NCBI RefSeq assembly: GCF_024679245.1
Contig: NC_090173.1
Span: 6,444,428-6,508,427 of the forward strand
Source of the DNA: Pseudorasbora parva
Taxonomy: Eukaryota; Chordata; Actinopteri; Cypriniformes; Gobionidae
Direction of reading: 5' to 3'
Length of the DNA stretch: 64,000 bases
Positions 20,543-33,115 of this stretch are shown here, piece after piece; position 1 is the first letter of the stretch; each line of letters starts with the position of its first letter. The position numbers and the translations under genes were made by a program. The notes under the pieces are model-generated. The model was not told the origin of the DNA and did not search any database. It saw nothing but the letters and a program-made list of their open reading frames with translations.

Positions 20543-22383
20543 AGGCCATCCTTAAAAATATTTTGGTTTGCAGTAACAGTAAAAAAAATTAAAAAAAGGG
20601 TCGGTAGGTAGGTCTATATTTTTTTTTTTCAAATTTTAATACAAAAAAAAAAGTACATTTTTGGTGATGGTGATTATATAGGTATGAATTTAAACAAATT
20701 GGCATATCGTGACATCACTGACTGGGTCTTCAAGCCGTGCCTTCGGGCGTGTAGGCTAATTGCAGGCTATATAGACCACAAACAAATTGAAATATTTGTC
20801 AAAAACATGTTTATTGCATAAATTTCTGGTGCATTCTTAAAGAAAAGTGTCCAACCACCAGCTAGCTGTCATTGACTCAAAGCTGTCAACCCTCCCTTTT
20901 TTTCCGGGTTTCTCACGTATTTTAGCTCTTTTCCCGCTGTCTTCCCGTTTTAGTATTTTCCCGTGATATGTTTCTTATTTTTACGCTCGATTGTGTAAAA
21001 AGGGGTCGTTTTACGCTCGATTGTGAACACGCAACTATCTGTGTCTGTCTCTGAAGTGGCTTCCACTTCTTGCCAGACCAACGCATCTGGTGATATAGAC
21101 TAGTGCATTTGAATATTAAAAAGCAAAAAGTTGTTTTTATGAATTCAATTAATTAAGTCTATAACCAGCTATTTAATCAAGAGCAGTGAGGGAGTCCTTA
21201 TCTTTTGTTTGACAGACAGCAGTAAAGGCTACTGCCCCTTTAAGACCTAATACAGAGATATGCATCGTCTTTCTCAACTGTATAAAGTTCTCTTAAGGGA
21301 TATAGACTGTCTGATGGATACTCATCAAGATCGACATGTTGACATACTTTTTGTGTGAGTTTATCCGTTCAAACGCAAGACTTGAAAGAACTCAATATTT
21401 GCGCGCTGTGAGACGTGCGCGCGCTGCGCACAGAGACAGATCTTCTCAGAGAGTTCTCATTCGCGTCTTCTGGCGAATATACTGAGTGATGATGGCGAAA
21501 ATGACTGGTCATACGGCAGCACTCGCATGCATTGAACACAGTTTACAAAGATAGACCGTTTTGCCCACGTTTTCTTTTATTATCGCTGTTGTAGTGCACG
21601 TGTATCCATCGACAGAACCATACATAAAGCATTATTTTTCAAGTTACAACAAGTGCCGCCGCTCCCACCACGCGCTGGGGTTGAGCAGAACACACGCTAC
21701 CCATAGCAACGCGTTATGACAACGACATTTCAGACTGACAGAGACAAGATAAACGGCTTTTCCACCATTTGTTACTGTTTTGTACACGTTGTTATATTAA
21801 TTATAATTCAAAATCTGTTTTATTCGCCACAATATAGTAATGATAAATGTTGAGGGGGCACTTTTGATTCATTTTCAAAAAGGACAGGGGCTCAAAGCCC
21901 TCCCCTCTGCAGTGCACTTGCCTGGTGTGTGTAACGTGTCCATGGTCCTCCTGACTCCTGTCACACAATGCGGCGAAATCTCCGACAGGGCTTTAAAACG
22001 TTATAGTGAATGAGAGTATGAGCCGAGCCGAAACCATGGCCGAAACGAACGCACGTGCAGGCCATAGTGTGACATCCGTTAACCATAGTGTAAACATAGA
22101 TGACGTCACGGGTTTTTCTATAAACGAAAGAACGTAGCCTTCGTTTGTATGGCCCAGGAAATTTATATATTTATAATACTTACTAAAATATAATTCATAT
22201 TATTTTATTACTGTTGTATTAGTTGTTTGAAAAGTAAAAAAAGAAATTGGTCGGTCTTAAAGCCAATTTACAACCGGCAAGTCGGTCGGACTAAAAGGGA
22301 GAAAAAAATAAAAAATTGAGTCGGCCCTAAATTGACAGGGTCGGTCGGGTTACGGCAAACAAGAATATTTTTAAGGATGGCCT
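20543..22383. mobile_element. 1.84-kb DNA element with AGGCCATCCTTAAAAATATT ends
   Basis: AGGCCATCCTTAAAAATATT at 20543 matches the reverse complement of the right end, AATATTTTTAAGGATGGCCT ending at 22383. Subterminal GGTCGGTAGGTAGG and GGTCGGTCGGGTTACGG words are also mirrored. No transposase motif was found inside, so it is non-autonomous or decayed. I could not identify a target duplication. Confidence 0.7.
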
Positions 22384-22560
22384 CAAATTAAAATATTTAG
22401 CAAATATCAACTTTTGTGGCATTGCCAATGATCAAAGTATATCAATTAGTATTGATCAACATGCAAGGTCATTGATAATCATGTGCTTGAGCGAGCAACA
22501 AAAGGCAGTTGGTAGTAACCCTTGCTGCAGGTAGAGAAATTAGTCTAGAGCCCAGAATGG

Positions 22561-22562
22561 AG

Positions 22563-22642
<80 letters not shown>
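22561..22642. repeat. (TA)n microsatellite
   Basis: About 40 uninterrupted TA units, directly before a common interspersed repeat. Confidence 0.95.
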
Positions 22643-22644
<2 letters not shown>

Positions 22645-22647
<3 letters not shown>

Positions 22648-22990
22648 TTTGGACACATTACTATGTGTAATGTTTTTGAAAGAAGTTTCTTCTGCTCATC
22701 AAGCCTGCATTTATTTGATCAAAAATACAGTAAAAAAAAAAAAAAGTAATATTGTGATCTTATTACAATTTAAATATTTGGTTTTCAATTTATTATATGT
22801 TAAATTACAATTTATTTCTGTGAAAAGCTGAATTTTCAGTATCATTCCTTCAGCGTCACATGATCCTTCAGCAATCATTCTAATATTCTGATTTATTATG
22901 AGTGTTGGAAACAGTTCTGCTGCTTAATATATTTGATGAATAAAAGGTTTAAAAGAACTGCATTTATTCAAAATAAAAACATTTTCAAAT
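22645..22990 (+). repeat. Abundant cyprinid interspersed repeat
   Basis: It carries CATCAAGCCTGCATTTATTT, GATCAAAAATACAGTAAAA, GCTGAATTTTCAGTATCATT and GTCACATGATCCTTCAGC in the usual order of a well-known zebrafish-type repeat. Non-coding. Confidence 0.75.
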
Positions 22991-22999
22991 AATATAAAT

Positions 23000-24016
23000 C
23001 TCCTTTACTATCAATTTAACACAGTGTTTCTCAAACTTTTTCAGCCCAAGGACCACTTTATCTTCCAATTTTTTTCTGAGGACCACCTACAAAATCCCAC
23101 TCTAACACGCCCCCCCAAAACCAACAAAATAGGAAGGATAAGCTAAATTTAAGTTTAATATGCAACTGTTTCAAGTCAAAAACGAATCATTCAAACATCA
23201 ATGCAATGATTTGATCAGAAATTATTGTATACATTTTATATATAAAAAGTCTTCCACATAAACCTGTATTTAAATTTTACAAAAATGTAACAAAAAAAAA
23301 GTTAAGGGTTAGTTACTTTCAGATTCAAATAGATGGTTGGGTTAGGTATGGGGACAACTTAACGTTAAAGGAGACTTTCAGGTCGTTTTTCCAAATCTCT
23401 GGAAAAAAGAAGAAAGAAGAATGTGACGTGCTAAAGATGTATAGATATTCTTATGCCTCTCCCTGATTGGGTAACGGTAGTACAAGACATTCAAACTGAT
23501 CTAATATGTATAACGTTAGCTTCATGGAGCGTACACACATACACGCCGGTGGAACGACGGACTAACGGCAGTTCGCGGTTAAACTAGTCTGCCCGTAACG
23601 TTACACTTAACGGCGGTTCGCGGTTAAACTAGTCTGCCCATACGTCTACACACACACAGATAAGAACGGCGTTTGACGGTTAGCTAGCACTAACTCCGGT
23701 TCGCGGTTAAACTACGTTAGTCTGCCCATATAAACACATTATTAATTAACACAATACGTATATGGACCAGAGTCAGGCACACTCAACATTTATTTAGGAA
23801 TTTTCTAGTTATAAAATGTGACTTCAAAAACTTTGCTTACCGTCTGAGCTGTTATGCCCAAATTCAGTCGAATCGGTCCAGGTCAGAACCTGCGAGGATG
23901 ACGACACAGACCCACTTCGCGCACGCGCAAGCAGGTGTTGTGTGGAACCGTCAGAGCCTATTGGCCTTTGTGTGATGGACAGTCGCCGTCCTCCAATCAA
24001 GCCATACATCTTGTAT

Positions 24017-24018
<2 letters not shown>
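23000..24018. other. hAT-like end and unique-looking sequence, no gene
   Basis: CAGTGTTTCTCAAACTTTTTC near 23023 is a hAT-type terminal motif, but the partner end was not found. From 23565 to 23730 three diverged copies of CGGTTCGCGGTTAAACTA occur. No coding exon is recognised. Confidence 0.4.
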
Positions 24019-24405
<387 letters not shown>

Positions 24406-25041
24406 TATAAAAATTACCTTAATATATACAACTTAATATATAAAAATTAAAATGCACCAGAATGCAGGAAATCACATCTACAAAATGTAAAATTGTATGG
24501 GGGAAATGTATATCCCCAGACCCCCACACAAACAGCTCCACATATAATATTTTCACCAGCCGCCACTGCATATATTGTTCTTGTATGGAATGACTAACCA
24601 AAATGATCAATCGGACTTGCTGTCAAAGTAAGCCATAAGATGTAGAAAGTGCTCAACAAACGTTTAATTCAGAGTTGATATTTCAACGTTGTATCATTAT
24701 TCATGTATCAACTCTTTTTCAACAGTTAATTGATCAGCATTGTTTGGACGTTGTTCCAATGTTATTTTTCTACTGATATATTTCAACAAAAATTTTAAAA
24801 GTCATGGTTGTAAAAATAATGTTGATTTGACGTACAACTCAAAACTTGTTGATATTTCTATGTTGAATTCTTAGTGAGTTAACAACACCAATTCAACTAT
24901 TTGGTGTTCAACGTTGTTTTGAAGTTGAAACAATGTTTTTTCATAAACTGACATTATTTCAACTACATTTAAACGTTTAATGTCAGTCGAATGCCAGCTG
25001 GGAAGTCACCGTGGGTTTGGGTGTACGCAAGGTGTACGCTG

Positions 25042-25077
25042 GAAATTTGGTGTACGCACTTTTGATAAATGAGGGCC
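25042..25077 (-). mobile_element. Harbinger terminal repeat (GATAAATGAGGGCC)
   Basis: GTGTACGCACTTTTGATAAA-TGAGGGCC is the inverse of the left end at 17591. Together with the sequence at 25003-25041 it is the right border of a Harbinger copy whose centre was replaced by nested insertions. Confidence 0.6.
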
Positions 25078-25167
25078 ATTGTGAACCTGCTCCATCTCTT
25101 CCATCTCAGATAGGGGTAACCGAATTTACAATCAGGCAGATAGGGATCTCATTTTTCCCCATTTTAT

Positions 25168-25171
<4 letters not shown>

Positions 25172-25246
<75 letters not shown>
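25172..25246. repeat. (TA)n followed by poly-T
   Basis: About 24 TA units run directly into ~27 T residues. They sit inside the 3' UTR of the LINE resumed at 25220. Confidence 0.9.
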
Positions 25247-25402
25247 ATTGTCTTTACAACTGTTTCTATTTTTATTTTTACACATGGTATTCTTTTCCCT
25301 TATGCATAGGTTATCACTATTTTAATTCATTTCTATGTAATGCACTTTGAATTGCGATTGTGTATGAAATGTGCTATATAAATAAACTTGCCTTGCCTTG
25401 CC
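25220..25402 (+). mobile_element. 3' end of an L2/CR1-like LINE, second half
   Basis: GCACTTTGAATTGCGATTGT followed by GTATGAAATGTGCTATATAA and the short tail (ACTTGCCTTGCC) is the standard terminal sequence of fish L2-type LINEs. It completes the tail interrupted near 17425 in the same orientation. Confidence 0.65.
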
Positions 25403-26242
25403 ATCAACCCTGATGGTTGAATGTTTAGTTGACTCAGTGCTGTTCATCATTACACACAGTAAATATAATAAACCACTAAGTAAAGACAGGTGTAATATAG
25501 ATCATAATACGCCGAGTGCCCAACCGACTCACAAGTGCTACTTATCAGCACAATGGTAACCACACAATTCAGTAACAGAGACTCCTGTAAATGTCCAACA
25601 TAACGGGGTACCACACATGTCCTGTGAAGTTTAGCTTTAATCCTACTCCACCCATTAATTAAGGTCTTCAGGATTACTGACCATACTAACGCCAGGCACG
25701 TGTGCTGGAGCAGGTTGCACAACTGGGAAGACCTTTGGGTTAGATAAAATGATCTAAACTGCCGGACACTGGAGCCCTATCAGTGTTTTACTGCATGGAT
25801 CAGGCAAAGGTCTTGAAAGTGCAATATATGCGAAATGTGGTCCTTTACCATCAGTTAAAGATGATTCATTTTCAGTTAGGCCTATATGGTTTAAAAGTTT
25901 ATTTACTTATATCCAATAAAGGGCTATCTGTTTTTTTATTGCATCAGTCAAAGGTCTTGAAACTAGAGAGGTGTGAAATGCCATCTTTTTGAATGAATAT
26001 TAGATTATTTTTATTTAGGCCTTTATATGGTTTGGAACATGGCTCTCTTCACTTAAATCCTACTGTGAGAGGCGCTACAGTTTTTTTTTTAAATATAACT
26101 TTTTAAAATATTTTATAGTAGAACTCTGATTGTATTCATCTGAATGAATAATGTGAGTAAACCATGAGATAATTTTAATATTTTGGGTAAACTAACCCTT
26201 TAAGGAGTTTCTGGATTCCAGCTGGCAAAACTATTAAGCTAC

Positions 26243-26534
26243 TGTGGCAAGCAGTGGGGCAAGGGACCGTGAGAGCGTGCCGGTGACGAGTGCTAATGAG
26301 TTCCAGCTGCGCGCCACACCGGTCTCGTCTCGCGGCCGAGTGACGGGAGCATAAAAGGCAGCGGAAGATGAGAGAGGACCAGGCCTGGACTCTATGTTAT
26401 GTTTTGTTTAAGTTTTCCGTGAGGGGCTGCCAGCGTTACTTTCGTTTTGTTTATTTATTTAATTAAAATTTGTTGAATGTTTGTTGAATTTCCGGTTCTC
26501 ACCTCCTTCCTTCCCATCTAAGAACCTTGTTACA
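26243..26534 (+). mobile_element. Solo LTR with 5-bp target duplication
   Basis: The LTR runs TGTGGCAAGCAG...CTTGTTACA. It is flanked by GCTAC on both sides (26238-26242 and 26535-26539). A TATA-like ATAAAAG lies at 26351. No primer-binding site follows, so this copy has recombined to a solo LTR. Confidence 0.85.
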
Positions 26535-26539
26535 GCTAC

Positions 26540-26713
26540 TAAGTATGGAAGCTTGTTTCCGCCACAGAATAAGAAATTTAAAATAGAAAATAGCGACTTG
26601 GTATTGCAAGTTATAAAGGCAAAATTGCTGGGTCTGAATTGGGTCTGAACAGGGTCTGAATTGGGTCTGAACAGGGTCTGAATTGTGAGATAAAAAGTCA
26701 CAATTACCTTTTT
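26540..26713 (+). mobile_element. Left part of a MITE next to the solo LTR
   Basis: AGTATGGAAGCTTGTTTCCG-CCACAGAATAAG resembles a MITE terminal repeat. The mirrored end (CTGTGGCAGAAACAAGCTTG) is found in copy B at 55075-55100 but not here. It also carries an internal GGGTCTGAATT/GGGTCTGAACA alternating repeat at 26631-26690. Confidence 0.6.
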
Positions 26714-27203
26714 TTTACCTACTTTGAGTGATTAAAAATGAGCCAATGGACATTGGCATGCAGTGCATTTATTCCACGGACCGCCTTGCAGTGCGGGTAT
26801 GAATACAGAAGTGGAATACCGCATCATTGCTTTTCAACTGAGGAGCCGAGATCATAACTCAGCCTTTAGCTGAAGCACAGCACCTGGTGACAGGATGTAC
26901 GTCTCTGTTCCCTCCTTCAGGGAACGAGGGTTACATACGTTACATACGTAACTAGACATTCCCTTTCAGTCTGTCACGTTAGACCTATGTCAGAACTGAC
27001 CGACGAATCGGGATCCTTACCAACACGCCAGGGATGCTGGCTCTTCCAGTGCCCTGCCTGAGCTTGCTGGACCACTCCTATATTGGATTGGGAGTTAGGA
27101 CTCCTGGCAGGGAAGTTCAGTCACTGCTGCTCCTGCATGACCCACTCAGAATGAATATTGGATAATTCTGGCCAAGCAGCCCATCTCAGGGAGTGGGTAC
27201 GCT

Positions 27204-27950
27204 GTGGAGCCACATCCCTCAATGGAAGGAGAGGTGGCAAATGCACATAATGACATCTTCCATTCCACCATCGACCTCTCTGACTCGGTCCACATCTGGT
27301 TTTCTTCTTATCTCATTGGGAGAACTGAATATGTTGCGTTGGGAGAAGCTACATCCCTGTCACACAATGTCACCTGCGGTGTCCCTCAAGGCTCAGTGCT
27401 CGGCCCCTCCCTTTTCCTCCTCTACATGCTCCCCCTTGGCTGTGTCATAAGCCGGCATGGGATTTATTTTCACTGCTATGCTGATGACACTCAACTTTAC
27501 CTTAGGACAAGTTCATCTCCCTCCGCTGACATCACACCATCCACTTTGATCATTTGCCTAGATGAGATAAAGGCTTGGATGAAACATAACTTTTGCAAAA
27601 CTTGCAGCTAAACAGCTCCAAGACTGAAGCTATCCTAGTCGGCACTCCACTTCAGGTCCGGAAATCTGTTATCACAGCATTGCTTTCTCTCATCAGGTCA
27701 TTCCACTTTCCACTTCAGTCACCAATTTAGGGGTCAGAATGGAATCGCAGCGTACTTTTGTAGCTCACCTCAAACACCTGTGTAAGACCTCCTTCTTCCA
27801 CCTCAGTAACATTGCCAAACTTCATCCCATACTAACATTGGCAGATGCGGAGAAGGTTGTCCACGCCTTTGTCTCCTCCAGGCTGGACTACTGCAATGCG
27901 CTCCTTATCGGCATCCCTAGCAAAAATCTCAAAAATCCCTTGCACCTGGC
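27204..27950 (+). pseudogene. LINE reverse-transcriptase fragment (L2/CR1-like), copy A
   Basis: The frame includes [38 protein letters not shown] and [15 protein letters not shown], i.e. RT motifs with the YADD catalytic box. After frameshifts around 27600 and 27720 it continues with HLKHLCKTSFFHLSNIAKLH and AFVSSRLDYCNALLIGIPS. The endonuclease and the 3' tail are missing. The orthologous fragment is at 55640-56235. Confidence 0.85.
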
Positions 27951-28603
27951 AACCTGCTACCAAAAAATGGCAAGCAATCCATCTGAGCTATCAGCAGGTA
28001 TGAGAGACAGTGGGCATGGTAGCCATACGTGACTGCACATAATGCGCTGAACACTCAAGCCCCTATGAAATGGGGCATGATGAACAAACACACCGACATG
28101 GCCATGTTCTCATGAGAGAACATGAACCACCCCCAAACAAAATCTCAGCTCGATAGAGGAGTGGGGGCCTGAGAAGATGTACCCGGCGGGGAAGCCCTAC
28201 TGTAATCCTCAGGTCACGAATGCTTATTAGCCAAAGTAGCCCTTTTCTGGTGGACCAGAAAGGAAACTACATCAGGGAATAAGCAAAGGAACTCAACCCC
28301 GCTTACGGTTTCATAGACCGTGCATCAGAGGGCCGAGTGACGCACTGGGTTGCCGTGACAACCCCCGCTGTCAGCCGGCACTCGACGGCACAGCTGAACG
28401 CTCAAGCCCCTTACGAGAAAGGTGAGATGAACAACGCGCCAATGTGATCACGCTCTCCTTAGAGAACAGGACAATCTCACATGTTTATATTCGTACAATT
28501 CTGAGACAGTAATATTTTAAGATAAATTATTACTTTTAAATAACATTAAGTAGTAATCTATAATGTATTACAAATGTTTGGAAGTAACTTGCACAACACT
28601 GAT

Positions 28604-29905
28604 TAGGACTGACATTTTATTAGATTGATTATTGAAAAGTTATTGACATGCTACAATGCATTCTGGGAGCCACTGATGAGTTTTGTATGATGTACCCAGA
28701 ATGCAATGCAGCATGTCACCGTTAGTGAGAACCGTCTGGAGATACACTGGGAGAGAGACAGATTCTTAGTTTTCACAAATGAGCCCCACCCTGCTGAACT
28801 TTCAACTTTCCCTTTAGCAGTAAGTGCCATAAAGCCTTCACAGAGTCGTCATTAAACCCTCCCTTTCCTGAATAGACATAATAGAACTGAAGCATTATTT
28901 CTCTACAGTCATTCAGTTCCTGAAACAAGATGGATCTGCGAGTCTCTGTCATTCTTCTTTTCATTTTCCTCACTGGAGGTACAAAAAAAAGCAAATATTG
29001 AAATGTATTATTTGCAGGTCATACTGTAGAGAAGCTGACTCGATGTCTGTCTCTGTCTGTAAGGATATTCTCTCAAGTGTTACTCGTGCAGACCTGATGA
29101 GACGGGTTTCTGTGAAGACAAAGTGGAGACATGTCCAGATGAATATACTTCATGTGCAAGCAGTACGGTGGAACAATCCTATGGTACGTCCAGTGAAATC
29201 TGCTGTATATTGATCATACTGCTAGAGAAAGTATACTTGCTAAAGGCTAATCTCCGAATGGTTTTATTATCTTTATTATCTTATGATATGGACATTTATT
29301 TTTATTTTTATTTTTTTACAGGGGCTTCTTATCTGACCTATACAACCAAAAGGTGCACATCTAATTGTGGGACATTGACTAAACAGCTCACAATTGATCA
29401 GAAAACTACTAACTACTGCTGTAACACTGACCTTTGCAACGCAGCAGGTACTGGCCTTCGTTTGATCATGCGTTAGCCGTTTGATTTCATCCACAGTAAC
29501 TTTAAATAAGTTCATTATACAAACAATAATAATTCAATATGAATGAGTGATTGTTCATAAGCAGCAAAAATATTAAAATTAATATTGAATTAGTCAAAAG
29601 AAATTGATAATTAATGGATATGCAGTTTTCATAACTTTTATTATTATAAGTAGTAGTGTAGTAACTAATACTAATAATTTCTTCACTGTCTTGAATAGAT
29701 GGAGTGTATAAGGGAAGCTTCCTCCTGCTCTTGTCTCCTCTGCTCTTCTACTTCCTGTTTCATTGAGTCCAGCTGAGTTTCAGATCATACAGCAACTACA
29801 ATCAAAAATTCAATAAAGTTTTTTTTTTGCTTTGCTTTCCTTTGGTTTAAGGAACTTTGTAACATTAAACAAATGACTGCATCAAAACTAACAAGCTTAT
29901 GGATA
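28604..29905 (+). repeat. Ly6 duplication block, copy 1
   Basis: From TAGGACTGACATTTTATTAG to about 29905 the sequence matches 46652-48045 (gene, introns, 3' UTR and flanks). Upstream the two copies differ: in copy 2 the block continues into a LINE RT fragment. Confidence 0.85.
28930..29766 (+). CDS. Ly6/uPAR-type GPI-anchored three-finger protein, copy 1 (4 exons)
   Basis: Predicted 120-residue protein from exons 28930-28978, 29064-29183, 29322-29447 and 29699-29766 (363 nt). All introns are GT-AG and phase 1. Exon 1 is a signal peptide (MDLRVSVILLFIFLTG). The mature part starts YSLKCYSC and ends CCNTDLCN, the two hallmarks of the family, with ten cysteines in all. Exon 4 encodes a hydrophobic tail (GSFLLLLSPLLFYFLFH) typical of a GPI-attachment signal. 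AATAAA at 29812 is a fitting polyadenylation signal. Expected location: outer face of the plasma membrane. Ly6 members modulate complement, receptors or cell adhesion; no specific role can be read here. Confidence 0.85.
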
Positions 29906-30667
29906 TTATAAAGTTTTTATTTAATATAATAAAGAATTAAAGACCAAACATTGCAGTTTTAAAAAGTGTGATAAATGTCTAATAAAATATTTGCATATGT
30001 GTAATAAACATCTCTCTCAGTGAGTGACTGGAAATGTGCTGGAAACTTTTGGTTATAGTAGTCATGGGTGGAATTGTTTAAGAGCACAAAGACAAATGGT
30101 GAGTCAAGACAATCAAATGTATTCAGAAATACCCACCTTAAGATTAATACATTAATACATTGGTTTAAGTGCTATTTTGTAAAGCAAAAAAAACCTCACC
30201 ATTATTGAAGTGGTATAGTGTTATGCGTTTGATGCATGTCATTTCATTGTATTGACTACGAAAGAGGGCCACCTTGGTTCTGTAGCGGTGGGGGATTGCC
30301 AACAGGTGAAGAAGAGCTGTTGTTGTTTTATGTGCATGTGGGTGAGCAGCACAAGCTACCAGAGTCTAAATAAATATATTCTAAGTTAAACAAATCTGCC
30401 TGTGCAGTTTTTCAAGTAAACTACACCAGAATGAATACTACAAGGGAGATCCGTGTTCCCTATGGTTGAGCACTTTGAACATTCATATTATTGTAATTCT
30501 CATTGTAATGATGCAGCAACAACAGATCACCGTTATTTGGTTTCAAAGGAAGAGAAGTAATAAGTCTGTTCCTTTTAAAAGTTGATCTTGCTTCTGACTG
30601 AATAATTAACTACAGTTAACGATTTTGTCAGAAATTATGTCACCTTTTAAAATCAACCTATGTAATA
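29906..30667. other. No gene recognised
   Basis: AT-rich flank between the Ly6 block and a solo LTR. No domain-bearing frame and no recognisable repeat end. Confidence 0.45.
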
Positions 30668-30671
30668 CTTC

Positions 30672-33025
30672 TGTCACGGAGTGACCTAAAATGGCGGAAC
30701 CTAAAATGGCGGAAATTGTCCGCCCGGACCATTGTCCATGGAACACGCGGCTAGTTCCGGTAACTCCGGGCAAATAAAAGGGAGTGTTATTGGGAACAGG
30801 TGTGCGCATGGACGTGGCGATCGATGGTTGGACAATTTCCAGCAAAGGAGGCATATAAAGAAGGCAACGGGAGAACAGGAAAAGGGTGGAGTTGATTCCG
30901 GCAAACGCTGCAGGGTGAGTGAAGTTGATTTGGGCGATCGCGGTGGGTGAGACGGAGCGATCGGTGAATCAGAGGGACGTCTGGAGGCGGATGATACAGG
31001 CTGGGCGAAGTGAGAACAAAGTACTGGGCTGAAGAAAACATGAGCTAAGTGTTTGAAGCATTCGTTGTTGAAACAACTGTGTTGATATGTATTGTTACTG
31101 CCTTGGAGAGATTGTTTACATTAAGAAGTCATTGGGAACGTATTAAAAAGAGGAAGGAGCGTGCTGAAAGATCGTGGTCTTGACGTTTTCATATGGTCAT
31201 CCTCTGCACTGACCCTTCCTACTATCCAGGACTTATTTCCCGGCCCAACGTGGTGATCCTGACCCTAATTCACTGTGAGTGTGTGTGGAGTACAGTGGGT
31301 GAGTCTTTCTTTTGATGTGTGTCCACCTGAAGAATTATAGTGTTGTGCTGTGCAAACGTTGTCAGCGATCCCTCCTTAGGTCGAAGAGAAAGCCTTGCAT
31401 CAGAGGAAGCACTAAAGCCGACATCTGTCTGACTACGGAGCTGTGAGTTGTATCTACCCAAGTGTACCGCCTGTATACTCACCTGTATGCCCAAAGCTAA
31501 GAGCCCAGTGTACCGCCTGTATACTCACCTGTATGCCCAAAGCTAAGAGCCCAGTGTACCGCCTGTATACTCACCTGTATGCCCAAAGCTAAGAGCCCAG
31601 TGTACCGCCCGTATAGTCACTTGTACGTCCAAAGCTAAGAGCCCAGTGTACTGTCCTGTATACTCACCTGCACGTCCAAAGCTAAGAGCCCAGTGTACGG
31701 TCCTGTATACTCACTTGTACGTCTCAAGCTAAGAGCCCAGTGTACTGTCCTGTATACTCACCTGCACGTCCAAAGCTAAGAGCCTAGTGTATGGTCCTGT
31801 ATACTCACCTGTACGCCCAAAGCTAAGAGCCCAGTGTACCGCCCGTATACTCACCTGTACGTCCAAAGCTAAGAGCCCAGTGTACTGTCCTGTATACTCA
31901 CCTGCACGTCCAAAGCTAAGAGCCCAGTGTATGGTCCTGTATACTCACCTGTACGCCCAAAGCTAAGAGCCCAGTGTACCGCCTGTATACTCACCTGTAT
32001 GCCCAAAGCTAAGAGCCCAGTGTACCGCCCGTATACTCACCTGTACGTCCAAAGCTAAGAGCCCAGTGTACTGTCCTGTATACTCACCTGCACGTCCAAA
32101 GCTAAGAGCCCAGTGTATGGTCCTGTATACTCACCTGTACGCCCAAAGCTAAGAGCCCAGTGTACCGCCTGTATACTCACCTGTATGCCCAAAGCTAAGA
32201 GCCCAGTGTACCGCCCGTATACTCACCTGTACGTCCAAAGCTAAGAGCCCAGTGTACTGTCCTGTATACTCACCTGTACGTCTCAAGCTAAGAGCCCAGT
32301 GTACTGTCCTGTATACCCACCTGCACGTCCAAAGCTAAGAGCCCAGTGTACGGTCCTGTATACTCATCTGTACGTCTCAAGCTAAGAGCCCAGTGTACTG
32401 TCCTGTATACTCACCTGCACGTCCAAAGCTAAGAGCCCAGTGTATGGTCCTGTAGACTCACCTGTACGCCCAAAGCTAAGAGCCCAGTGTACCGCCTGTA
32501 TACTCACCTGTATGCCCAAAGCTAAGAGCCCAGTGTACCGCCTGTATACTCACCTGTACGTCCAAAGCTAAGAGCCCAGTGTACCGCCTGTATACTCACC
32601 TGTATGCCCAAAGCTAAGAGCCCAGTGTACCGCCTGTATACTCACCTGTATGCCCAAAGCTAAGAGCCCAGTGTACCGCCTGTATACTCACCTGTATGCC
32701 CAAAGCTGAGAGCCCAGTGTACCGCCTGCATAGTCACCTGCAAAACTCGGCTTGTACGAAGAAGAGAGAGAAGAGACCGGGAAGATCTGTCGAAAATCAG
32801 GAGTGACTCAGATCCCAAGGCCCCAGTCCTGGAGGACTGGCGTCCTCCTTTTTAGTATCCCTCCTTCCCCTTTCCCATAAATCTCTTCTAAATTAATAAA
32901 TATTGGTTTTAACTTACCCGTCCTCGTCCGTCTGGTCATTGGGGTGTTTCTGGGACCTCCTCGGGGTGGAAACTAGGGGAGGAGCGGGACTCGCGCTAAG
33001 TGGCGGTCCGCTCCGGCCTGTGACA
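30672..33025 (+). mobile_element. 2.35-kb solo LTR containing a minisatellite
   Basis: The ends are TGTCAC and GTGACA (TG...CA, perfect 6-bp inverted repeat). CTTC precedes (30668-30671) and follows (33026-33029), a 4-bp target duplication. The 5' part has CATATAAAG and the 3' part AATTAATAAATATTGG, plausible promoter and polyadenylation signals. No primer site, gag or pol follows. About 1.28 kb of the length is the tandem array at 31461-32745. Confidence 0.7.
31461..32745 (+). repeat. 46/47-bp minisatellite, ~28 units with higher-order structure
   Basis: The unit carries AAAGCTAAGAGCCCAGTGTA followed by a variable CCGCCTG / CTGTCCTG / TGGTCCTG core, then TATACTCACCTG. Units differ in fixed variant types. 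A four-unit block (CTGTCC, TGGTCC, CCGCCTG, CCGCCCG) repeats with an exact 186-bp step at 31881, 32067 and, in its first unit, 32253. Confidence 0.95.
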
Positions 33026-33115
33026 CTTCCCTTTATGTCATAACGATTTACAATTTTATTGCTAACACTTACATTATACACAGCAAAATCCAACAGTTGT
33101 TCTTACTAAGACTTT

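Larger units (their letters stand above)
25469..28495 (+). repeat. Segmental duplication, copy A
   Basis: From AAACCACTAAGTAAAGACAG onward this block matches 53683-57020 in the same orientation. Both hold the same LTR insertion at the same site, the same LINE fragment and the same non-coding segments. Differences are point changes plus large indels (LTR internal region, DIRS-like piece). Copy A is followed by Ly6 copy 1. Confidence 0.85.

Noticed and set aside
25450..25722. Minus-strand frame repeated at 53550-53936
   Set aside because: It is conserved only because the two regions are recent duplicates; no domain, no start context and no splice support.
31461..32745. Regularly spaced repeats resembling a CRISPR array
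   Set aside because: The whole 46/47-bp unit is repeated with only fixed variants; there are no unique spacers, and this is vertebrate DNA inside an LTR. It is a minisatellite.
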